Below, piece after piece: positions 1 through 5,456 of a stretch of 6,776 nucleotides of DNA. How positions within the stretch are numbered: position 1 is the stretch's first letter; every line of letters starts with the position of its first letter. The stretch is from Inquilinus sp. (GTDB lineage: Bacteria; Pseudomonadota; Alphaproteobacteria; DSM-16000; Inquilinaceae). The translations under genes were made by a program, and so were the position numbers. The stretch is from the NCBI GenBank assembly GCA_013003675.1, contig JABDIP010000526.1, positions 1 to 6,776 on the forward strand, given 5' to 3'. Under the pieces are notes generated by a model. That model saw nothing but the letters and a program-made list of their open reading frames with translations. It had not been told where the DNA came from and did not search any database.

Positions 1-54
1 ATCCTCGACCCAGGTGTTGATATCCCAGGCATAGGCTTCCTGAAGATTGCGCAT
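1..54 (-). CDS. 5' end of the next operon gene, product not recognised (partial)
   Basis: The ATPase gene ends with TGA at 56-54, and an ATG at 54-52 shares its last A, giving a TGATG junction typical of translational coupling. The frame stays open to the window edge and gives 18 residues, beginning MRNLQEAYAWDINTW. A second in-frame ATG at 81-79 would add nine residues (MGPKRIESL) and has a GGAGGG upstream, about 12 nt away and inside the ATPase coding sequence, so the exact start is uncertain. The 18 residues are too few to name a family. By position it is the fifth gene of the transporter operon, and such genes often encode an enzyme for the imported substrate, but that is inference only. 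Confidence 0.55.
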   Translation of the reverse strand, partial: MRNLQEAYAWDINTWVED

Positions 55-1163
55 CAGGCTCTCGATGCGCTTCGGGCCCATGACCAGACGCCACCCTCCG
101 GGTCGAACAGGTGCATCTTGCTCATATCGACGGTGATCTCACGCGTCTGATCCGGCTCGCAGGGGAAATGGGCGTCGACCTGGGCGGTCATCCGGCTGCC
201 GGCCAGCTCACCGATCAGCAGGGTATGCGGCCCGAGCGGTTCGATCACCCGGACTGTCAAGGTGAATACCGCCGGCCCGGCGGCGCCGCCGGCCATGTGC
301 TCGGGACGCAGGCCGAGGGTCACCGGCCGTCCCTTGGCCGGCCCATACCGATCCGTGTGCTCGGCCGGGATCGGCAGGCTGGTGCCGTCGGCGAGGACGA
401 CCGCCAGCCCGTCGCCGGCGGCCTGTACCTTGGCCGACAGGAAATTCATGCTGGGGGCGCCGATGAAGGCGGCGACGAAGGCGTTGGACGGCTGCTCGTA
501 GAGGGTGATGGGGTCGGCCATCTGCTCGATGACGCCGCGGTGCATGACCACGACCCGGTCGGCCATGGTCATCGCCTCGACCTGGTCGTGGGTGACGTAG
601 ACCACGGTGTTCCGCAGCCGCCGGTGCAGGTTCTTGATCTCGGAGCGCATCTCGATGCGCAGCTTGGCGTCGAGGTTGGACAACGGTTCGTCGAACAGGA
701 AGACGTCCGGGTCGCGCACGATGGCGCGGCCGATGGCGACGCGCTGGCGCTGGCCGCCGGAAAGCTGCTTGGGCCTCCGGTCGAGGTATTCGACCAGCCC
801 GAGAATCCGCGCCGCGTTGGTGATCTGCCGGTCGATCTCGGCCCGATCGACGCCACGCACCTTCATGCCGTAGCCGATATTGTCGCGCACCGTCATATGC
901 GGATAGAGCGCATAATTCTGGAACACCATGGAACAGTTCCGCAGGCCGGGCCTGAGGTTGGTGACCTCGCGGTCGCCGATGGCGATGGCCCCGGAGGTCG
1001 CGGTCTCCAGCCCGGCGATCATCCTCAACGTCGTCGTCTTGCCGCAGCCCGATGGGCCGACGAGCACGACGAACTCCTTGTCCTGGATCTCCAGATTGAG
1101 CTCCGGGATGACGACGACCTCGTCGAACTTCTTGACGACATCGGTCAGGGTGACGCGCGCCAT
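54..1163 (-). CDS. Sugar ABC transporter ATP-binding protein, MalK/UgpC type
   Basis: This cytoplasmic ATPase subunit of a CUT1 importer would dimerise under the two permeases and power uptake by ATP hydrolysis. The 369 residues match the usual MalK/UgpC length. In order they show an A-loop aromatic (F13), Walker A GPSGCGKT (36-43), Q-loop Q82 within VFQNYALYPHM, signature LSGGQ (134-138), Walker B with FLFDEP (155-160, catalytic E159), D-loop SNLDAKLR and switch H192. Residues from about 235 form the TOBE-type regulatory domain, including the family motif LGLRPEH (283-289) and a closing LFDPEGG. The tail VWSWARSASRA is unremarkable. The ATG at 1163 follows an AAAGG-type ribosome site. The gene lies 95 bp after the binding-protein gene and overlaps the next gene by one base. 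The family assignment is firm. The substrate is not shown, and some ATPases of this type serve several importers. Confidence 0.96.
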   Translation of the reverse strand: MARVTLTDVVKKFDEVVVIPELNLEIQDKEFVVLVGPSGCGKTTTLRMIAGLETATSGAIAIGDREVTNLRPGLRNCSMVFQNYALYPHMTVRDNIGYGMKVRGVDRAEIDRQITNAARILGLVEYLDRRPKQLSGGQRQRVAIGRAIVRDPDVFLFDEPLSNLDAKLRIEMRSEIKNLHRRLRNTVVYVTHDQVEAMTMADRVVVMHRGVIEQMADPITLYEQPSNAFVAAFIGAPSMNFLSAKVQAAGDGLAVVLADGTSLPIPAEHTDRYGPAKGRPVTLGLRPEHMAGGAAGPAVFTLTVRVIEPLGPHTLLIGELAGSRMTAQVDAHFPCEPDQTREITVDMSKMHLFDPEGGVWSWARSASRA

Positions 1164-1202
1164 GCGGAGATTCGCCTTTCATTCTTGTTCTTGTCGCGGC
1201 AG

Positions 1203-1238
1203 CCGGCCCGCGCGCCCGTTCCTGGGCACCCGGGCCGG
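1203..1238 (-). repeat. Strong intercistronic stem-loop between binding-protein and ATPase genes
   Basis: The 95-bp gap contains a large inverted repeat. Outer arms of eight perfectly paired bases lie at 1203-1210 and 1231-1238. A single G-G mismatch follows in the minus-strand transcript, then inner arms of six pairs with one G-U wobble (1212-1217 and 1224-1229), closing on a six-base loop (1218-1223). No T-tract follows on the minus strand, so it is not a standard intrinsic terminator. Hairpins placed directly after binding-protein genes are known to block 3' exonucleases and favour expression of the binding protein, as with malE-malF in E. coli. Applying that role here is inference. Confidence 0.6.
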
Positions 1239-1258
1239 TCCGCTAACGTCGCGGGCGC

Positions 1259-2713
1259 CTAGAGCGGCGGCAGGCCCATCGATGAGCGATAGGCCGCGAG
1301 CTGGGCGTCACGGCCGAACTCGTCGGTCAGGTCGTTCCACTCCTCGGCGATCGCGTCGAGCGCCTCCTTGGGCGAGACGTCGCCGGAAAGCGCCTTCGAC
1401 AGCTCGATCTCCAACACCTCGGTGTAGGAGAAGTAGCCGGGCAGACGCATGTCGATGGCGACGTTCGGCGCATCCAGGCTGCCCTTCTGGGCGGCCAGAT
1501 ACATCTCCGCCTCGTCGGCGGAGAAGATGCCGAGCCACCGGTCGACATTGGTGAAGTGGCTGAAGCGATAGGGGTTCACGCCGGATCCGCCGGTGATCGC
1601 CGCCACGCCGCTGTTCTCCGGGTTCGACAGGTGCTCGATGAAGTCCCAGGCCGCTTCGATCTTGCGGCTCGAGCCCGGCACCGCCGCCTGCCAGCCGCCG
1701 AACGCCATGAAGGGAGATTTCACGACCTCGTCCATCTCGTCCCACTGGTCGGTCTTGTGGTTCCAGATCCGGCTCGAGCCGGGCACGACGGAGGAGCCGA
1801 CATTGCCGCTGACCTGGCTCTGCTCCGGGTCGGCGGCGATCACGCCGGTGTCGCCCCAGTCGAAGTTCATCGCCACCTGGCCGCCGGCGAAGGCGGTGCG
1901 GATGTCGCCGGAGCTGAAATTCAGCGCCCCCGGCGGCGAATACTCGACGCTGCGGATGTAGTCCTCCAGCGCCTTCACCCAGCCCTGGGTGTTGATCAGG
2001 GCGTCCATGGTGTCCGGATCGAAGAACATCGAGCCGGGATTGTCCGGGTGGTTGGTGTAGGAGGCGGCGTGGGTGAAGAAGAACCAGAATTGCTGGCCGC
2101 CGCGGCGGAACGCCTCCGCCGTGCCCCACAGGCCGTCGTCCGGCCGGGTGAAGAACTCGGCGACGTCGTAGTACTGGTCCCAGCTCTGCGGCACGTCGAG
2201 CGCGTAGCCATAGCGGTCCTCAAAGGCTTCCTGCTCCGCCGGGTCGTTGAACAGGTCGGTCCGATAGGACAGGGTGTGCAGATCGCCGTCGATGGTCTGC
2301 GACAGATGCTTGCCGTTCCAGACCATCAGCCGGTCGCGATAGACCGGGTGGATGTCCTGCCAGACCCGCGTGCGGCGGATGTAATCCGGCATCTCCGCCA
2401 GATAGGGCGCGAAGTCCGGCGTCCAGGCCGGCGCGAAGGTGATGACGTCGAACGACGCCTCGCCGGCGACCATCGCCGTCAGGTATTTCGGATAGAGCTC
2501 GCCGAACGGGAACTCGACCACCTCGACGCGGCCGCAGGTCTTCTCGGCCCAGCTCGCGCCGGCCACCTGCACCGCGCTGGCGATGAACGGTCCGGTCTGC
2601 GATCCGGCGGTCAGGGTGACCCCGCGATAGTCCGGATCGCATTGCGCCGCCGCCGGCCCGGCCACCAGACCGAATGCCGCCGCCGCCGCGGTTGCTAACA
2701 TCACGCCTCTCAT
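1259..2713 (-). CDS. Periplasmic sugar-binding protein of ABC importer (SBP family 1)
   Basis: This secreted receptor would capture the substrate in the periplasm and deliver it to the permease pair. It has 484 residues, in the usual range for family 1 sugar-binding proteins. Residues 1-23 form a Sec signal peptide: R2, an Ala/Leu-rich core, and AAA before Q24. The residue before C25 is Gln, so there is no lipobox and a soluble periplasmic protein is expected. Family features include the N-terminal strand and helix with FPFGELYPKYLTAMVAGEA (about 68-86), the hinge region around NGKHLSQTIDGDLHTLSYRTDLF, the stretch AFAGGQVAMNFDWGD, and a C-terminal SPKEALDAIAEEWNDLTDEFG motif. Only C25 and C60 are present, a possible disulfide pair. 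The ATG at 2713 has a clear GGGAGGA ribosome site six bases upstream. It sits after both permease genes rather than first in the operon. The sugar is unknown. Confidence 0.95.
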   Translation of the reverse strand: MRGVMLATAAAAAFGLVAGPAAAQCDPDYRGVTLTAGSQTGPFIASAVQVAGASWAEKTCGRVEVVEFPFGELYPKYLTAMVAGEASFDVITFAPAWTPDFAPYLAEMPDYIRRTRVWQDIHPVYRDRLMVWNGKHLSQTIDGDLHTLSYRTDLFNDPAEQEAFEDRYGYALDVPQSWDQYYDVAEFFTRPDDGLWGTAEAFRRGGQQFWFFFTHAASYTNHPDNPGSMFFDPDTMDALINTQGWVKALEDYIRSVEYSPPGALNFSSGDIRTAFAGGQVAMNFDWGDTGVIAADPEQSQVSGNVGSSVVPGSSRIWNHKTDQWDEMDEVVKSPFMAFGGWQAAVPGSSRKIEAAWDFIEHLSNPENSGVAAITGGSGVNPYRFSHFTNVDRWLGIFSADEAEMYLAAQKGSLDAPNVAIDMRLPGYFSYTEVLEIELSKALSGDVSPKEALDAIAEEWNDLTDEFGRDAQLAAYRSSMGLPPL

Positions 2714-2718
2714 CGACT

Positions 2719-2725
2719 TCCTCCC
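2719..2725 (-). promoter_or_regulatory. Strong ribosome binding site of the solute-binding protein gene
   Basis: GGGAGGA lies five bases before the ATG at 2713 on the minus strand. It fixes the start of the binding-protein gene, directly before a proper signal peptide. It is the best ribosome site of the operon, which fits the high amount of binding protein such systems need. Confidence 0.75.
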
Positions 2726-2750
2726 AAAGGTTCCAACATTTTCAACGCGA

Positions 2751-3767
2751 TCATTTTATTGCCCCTAGGGCCAGGCCAGATCGCATCAGCCTGGCAAGGA
2801 AAAACGCCAGCACCAGCATCGGGGTGATCGACACCATCGCCGCCACCGAGATCGCCCACCATTCATCGCCGCGGTAGGAGTTCTGCCCGGACAGGATGAT
2901 CGGCAGGGTCTGCCAGTTGGACGTGGTCAGCAGCAGGGCGAACAGGAACTCGTTCCAGACGAAGCCGAGGGTGATCATCGAGGTGGCGATCAGCCCCGGG
3001 CGCGCCATCGGCAGCACGATCTCGAAGAAGATACGCAGCCGGGGCACGTCGTCGACCAGCGCCGCCTCCTCGATCTCGACCGGCAGCGCCTGGAAGAAAT
3101 CGCGCATCAGCCAGACCACGATCGGCAGCGAGAACGAGGTGTAGCAGAGCGTCATGCCCCAATAGGTGTCGAGCGCCTTCAACCCCTCCTTGCCGAGTTC
3201 GGAGTAGAGCAGGTAGAGCGCAAAGGCGGTGACGATCGGCGGGAACATGCGCTGCGAGACGAACCAGAAGACGACGTCGTTGTTGCCGAGCACCGGCCCC
3301 GGCAGCCGCAGCCCGTTGAGCAGCACCGAGGTCGGCAACGCCAGCAGGAAGGACACCCCCATCGCCTGCGCCCGCGACAGGCCGAGTTCCTGGAACAGCA
3401 GAAAGCCGCCGATGCCGATCGCCGCGAAAGCGGCGCCGGCCAGTAGCCGGACGCGGAACTGGAAGCGCACCAGCGCATAGGCCGCCATCGACCCCAGCAG
3501 CACCGCCAGCACCGTCGCGCTGATGCCGATCAGGGTCGAATTGAGGAACGGCGTGAAGAAATCGCCGCGCGATCCCGACCAGGCGTCGACATAGGCCTTC
3601 ACCGTCGGCTCGAAATCGATGAACGGCAGATAGGTCGGCCCGCCATTCACCGCGGTCGGCGGTTTGAACGAGGTGACAAAGGTCCAGTAGAACGGGAAGA
3701 TGGTGACGACGAACCAGATCGCGCACAGCGCGAAGGTGACCGCCCGACTGCCCCGGTGGCGGTTCAT
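2751..3767 (-). CDS. Sugar ABC transporter permease 2 (MalG-type) with an extra two-helix insertion
   Basis: This is one half of the inner-membrane channel. It has 338 residues, about 50-60 more than the usual 270-280 of MalG-type permeases. The first transmembrane helix is near 10-30 (CAIWFVVTIFPFYWTFVTSFK), followed by a periplasmic stretch and the start of the core at LLGSMAAYALVRFQFR (91-106). Residues about 108-165 hold two added hydrophobic segments (about 108-128 and 136-153). The family sequence then resumes at FWFVSQRMFPPIV. The EAA coupling loop starts at E234 and ends IVLPMARPG, but its conserved Gly is D240. The ATG at 3767 overlaps the stop of permease 1 (ATGA). A longer open frame running upstream to 4055 is antisense-like, proline/arginine-rich sequence inside permease 1 and is not part of this gene. 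The family is certain; the substrate is unknown. Confidence 0.94.
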   Translation of the reverse strand: MNRHRGSRAVTFALCAIWFVVTIFPFYWTFVTSFKPPTAVNGGPTYLPFIDFEPTVKAYVDAWSGSRGDFFTPFLNSTLIGISATVLAVLLGSMAAYALVRFQFRVRLLAGAAFAAIGIGGFLLFQELGLSRAQAMGVSFLLALPTSVLLNGLRLPGPVLGNNDVVFWFVSQRMFPPIVTAFALYLLYSELGKEGLKALDTYWGMTLCYTSFSLPIVVWLMRDFFQALPVEIEEAALVDDVPRLRIFFEIVLPMARPGLIATSMITLGFVWNEFLFALLLTTSNWQTLPIILSGQNSYRGDEWWAISVAAMVSITPMLVLAFFLARLMRSGLALGAIK

Positions 3768-4633
3768 GATCGCTTTTCCAGCGTCGGCCGCAATACCGCC
3801 AGATAGACCACGCCGAAGAGGATGATGACGATCAGGAACAGGAAGCTGAGCGCCGAGGTGTAGCCGAGATTGAACTTCTTGAATCCCTCCTGGTAGGCGA
3901 ACAGGGTCAGCGTCTCGGTCGAGATGCCGGGCCCGCCGCCGGTGAGGACGAACACCGTGTCCAGGATCTTGAAGCTCTCGATGACGCGGATGAAAATCAC
4001 CGCGACCGAGATCGGCAGCAGCATCGGAAAGGTGATGCCCCAGAATTGCTGCCACGGCGTCGCGTTCTCCAGGTCCGCCGCCTCATAGACCTCGCTCGGC
4101 AACGTCTGCAGCCCGGCCAGCATCATCAGGATGACGAAGGGCGTCCACTGCCAGACCTCGACGGTGATGATCGCCCCGAGCGCCCAACTCGCCTTGGTCA
4201 GGAAGGGCAGGTTCGGCAGGCCGACCAGCGTGAAGAACTCATTGATCGGGCCGACCGTCGAATGGAACAGCATGCGCGCCACCATGGCGACGGCGATCGG
4301 CGCCATCAGCATCGGCAACAGGAACGTCACCCGGAACAGCCGCTCCGCCGCCACCTTGCCGTGCAGCGCCAACGCGATGGCGAAGCCCAGGACGTATTGG
4401 ACCGTCACCGAGCAGAACACGATCAGCGACGTGGTGCCGACCACCGACCGGAACCGCTCCTGTCCCAACAGATCGGCATAGTTGCCGAGGCCGACGAAAC
4501 GCGGCGGAACCGGGGGCACCAGCCGCATGCTCTGAAAGCTGACGATCAGCGAATAGAACAGCGGGAACAATGCCACGATCAGCACGACAAGGAAGGCCGG
4601 CCAGATGAAGACGTACTTGATCGGCTCGCGCAC
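3764..4633 (-). CDS. Sugar ABC transporter permease 1 (MalF/UgpA-type)
   Basis: This is the other half of the transmembrane channel. Its 289 residues are typical of UgpA-like permeases without the large MalF periplasmic loop. A helix begins near residue 7 (YVFIWPAFLVVLIVALFPLFYSL), followed by VSFQSM, the GLGNYADLL motif (48-56), several further hydrophobic segments, and TGGGPGISTETLTLFAYQEGF (231-251), a well-conserved CUT1 feature. The EAA loop starts at E184 (EAADLENATPW) and ends with GITFPMLLP, but the usual Gly at loop position 7 is N190. The start is GTG at 4633, supported by a purine-rich GGGAGGGGG eight bases upstream and by the conserved N-terminus; no ATG serves. It is the first gene of the operon, and its stop overlaps the permease 2 start. 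Confidence 0.95.
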   Translation of the reverse strand: MREPIKYVFIWPAFLVVLIVALFPLFYSLIVSFQSMRLVPPVPPRFVGLGNYADLLGQERFRSVVGTTSLIVFCSVTVQYVLGFAIALALHGKVAAERLFRVTFLLPMLMAPIAVAMVARMLFHSTVGPINEFFTLVGLPNLPFLTKASWALGAIITVEVWQWTPFVILMMLAGLQTLPSEVYEAADLENATPWQQFWGITFPMLLPISVAVIFIRVIESFKILDTVFVLTGGGPGISTETLTLFAYQEGFKKFNLGYTSALSFLFLIVIILFGVVYLAVLRPTLEKRS

Positions 4634-4641
4634 GGCCGCGG

Positions 4642-4650
4642 CCCCCTCCC
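4642..4650 (-). promoter_or_regulatory. Ribosome binding site selecting the GTG start of permease 1
   Basis: GGGAGGGGG on the minus strand ends eight bases before the GTG at 4633 and decides for this non-ATG start. The spacer overlaps a perfect ten-base palindrome GGCCGCGGCC (4634-4643), so local structure could influence initiation; that last point is speculation. Confidence 0.6.
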
Positions 4651-4653
4651 CAG

Positions 4654-4692
4654 AAATCGCCGCCGTCGCTCCGGCGGTCTTTTAATCGATTT
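4654..4692 (-). promoter_or_regulatory. Stem-loop in the predicted leader of the transporter mRNA
   Basis: On the minus strand CCGCCG and CGGCGG (4672-4677 and 4660-4665) pair perfectly around a six-base loop. Outside them AAATCG (4692-4687) and CGATTT (4659-4654) also pair perfectly, with nine unpaired bases on one side only. The structure would lie in the 5' leader, just before the ribosome site of permease 1. Read on the plus strand the inner hairpin is followed by TCTTTT (4678-4683), so it also resembles a short intrinsic terminator for transcription heading towards the HAD gene. Which reading matters, if either, cannot be settled here. Confidence 0.4.
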
Positions 4693-4693
4693 A
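4682..4693. promoter_or_regulatory. Candidate repressor operator (LacI-family-like palindrome)
   Basis: An eight-base perfect palindrome AATCGATT (4684-4691) extends to ten matching positions of twelve (TTAATCGATTTA). Even-spaced palindromes with a central CG step are typical of LacI-family operators, and such repressors commonly control sugar importers. It lies in the divergent region and would cover the predicted transcription start of the transporter operon, a good place for repression. No regulator gene is in the window, so the assignment is inference. Confidence 0.4.
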
Positions 4694-4698
4694 GCGGT

Positions 4699-4727
4699 AC
4701 TGTATGGCGGCGCCCATGAGCAAGCAA
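4699..4727 (-). promoter_or_regulatory. Candidate sigma-70-type promoter of the transporter operon
   Basis: On the minus strand TTGCTT (4727-4722) is separated by exactly 17 bp from TACAGT (4704-4699). The hexamers match the consensus at four positions each. Transcription would begin near 4692, giving a leader of about 60 bases before the GTG start. No better pair was found in the 145-bp divergent gap. This promoter would overlap any N-terminal extension of the HAD gene, which favours the downstream HAD start. Confidence 0.4.
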
Positions 4728-4778
4728 GAAAGCCGCAAGGGCGTCAACGCATTTCCCAACCCCCGCAGCGAGGCACCG

Positions 4779-5456
4779 ATGGAGCTGATCCTGTTCGATT
4801 GCGACGGCGTGCTGGTCGACAGTGAGATCATCGCCTGCCGGATCCTCGCCGATTTGATCGGCGAATACGTGCCGGCGATGGACAGGAAGCGCTATGCGTC
4901 CGCGATCTTCGGATCGACCGACGATCAGATCGTGGCCGCGGCCGAAGCGGAATATGGAGTCCGCTTTCCCGCAGACTTCGTCGAGACCGCCGCCGAGACG
5001 ATCAAGGCGGCCCTGGAGCGGGAGGTCGAGGCGACCGACGGCGCCGACCGCGCCTTGCAGACCATCGACCTGCCCAAGGGCGTCGTGTCGAACAGCCCGC
5101 GCGACCGGGTCGATCGCATGCTGGATCGCGCCGGGCTCGGGCGGCACTTCGGCGGCGACATCTTCTGCGCCGAGATGGTCGCCCGGCCGAAGCCGTCGCC
5201 GGACGTCTATCTGCTGGCGGCCAAGCGCCTGAATGCGGCGCCGACCCATTGCCTGGCGGTCGAGGACAGCGTCGCCGGCGCGACCGCGGCGCTTGCCGCC
5301 GGGATGACGGTGATCGGCTATCTGGGTGGCCGACATATCCCCGTTGGCCACGGCGACCGGATGCGGGCACTGGGGGTGGTAACGCTGGTGCCGCATATGG
5401 ACGATCTGGCCGCCGCCATCGCCGACCTGAGCCAGGGTGGCCAGCGCGTCCGTTGA
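4779..5456 (+). CDS. HAD superfamily IA hydrolase (sugar-phosphate phosphatase / beta-phosphoglucomutase-like)
   Basis: This is a cytoplasmic Mg-dependent phosphotransfer enzyme of 225 residues, the normal length for subfamily IA. All four HAD motifs are present. Motif I is FDCDGVLVDSE with nucleophile D7 and acid/base D9, motif II is VVSNS with S104, motif III has K138 in ARPKPSPDVY, and motif IV has E162-D163 in VEDSVAGATAALAAGM. Residues 15-80 form the helical cap. The segment YLGGRHIPVGHGDRMRALG resembles YieH-type sugar-phosphate phosphatases. The ATG at 4779 has GAGG six bases upstream and puts motif I at the usual distance from the N-terminus. In-frame ATGs at 4704 and 4716 would add 25 or 21 residues with no counterpart in the family. 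It is divergent from the importer operon, which suggests processing of a phosphorylated sugar or polyol. The actual substrate is unknown. Confidence 0.92.
   Translation: MELILFDCDGVLVDSEIIACRILADLIGEYVPAMDRKRYASAIFGSTDDQIVAAAEAEYGVRFPADFVETAAETIKAALEREVEATDGADRALQTIDLPKGVVSNSPRDRVDRMLDRAGLGRHFGGDIFCAEMVARPKPSPDVYLLAAKRLNAAPTHCLAVEDSVAGATAALAAGMTVIGYLGGRHIPVGHGDRMRALGVVTLVPHMDDLAAAIADLSQGGQRVR

Noticed and set aside
111..1262. Long plus-strand frame (383 codons) opposite the ATPase gene
   Set aside because: It mirrors a gene with every ABC ATPase motif. Its translation is Asp/Gly/His/Arg-rich without domain features, the usual antisense artefact of GC-rich codon use.
1666..1782. GGCTCGAGCC repeated 105 bp apart, the second copy inside a perfect 14-base palindrome
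   Set aside because: Both copies are in frame and encode the same VPGSSR peptide of the binding protein, so a short protein repeat with shared codons explains them.
1556..2698. Long plus-strand frame (380 codons) opposite the binding-protein gene
   Set aside because: Antisense shadow of a complete solute-binding protein; Arg/Val/Ala-rich translation with no recognisable fold or ribosome site.
3768..4055. Upstream extension of the permease 2 frame to an ATG at 4055
   Set aside because: The added 96 residues are His/Arg/Pro-rich and overlap permease 1 out of frame. The ATG at 3767 in the ATGA overlap directly precedes a normal permease N-terminus.
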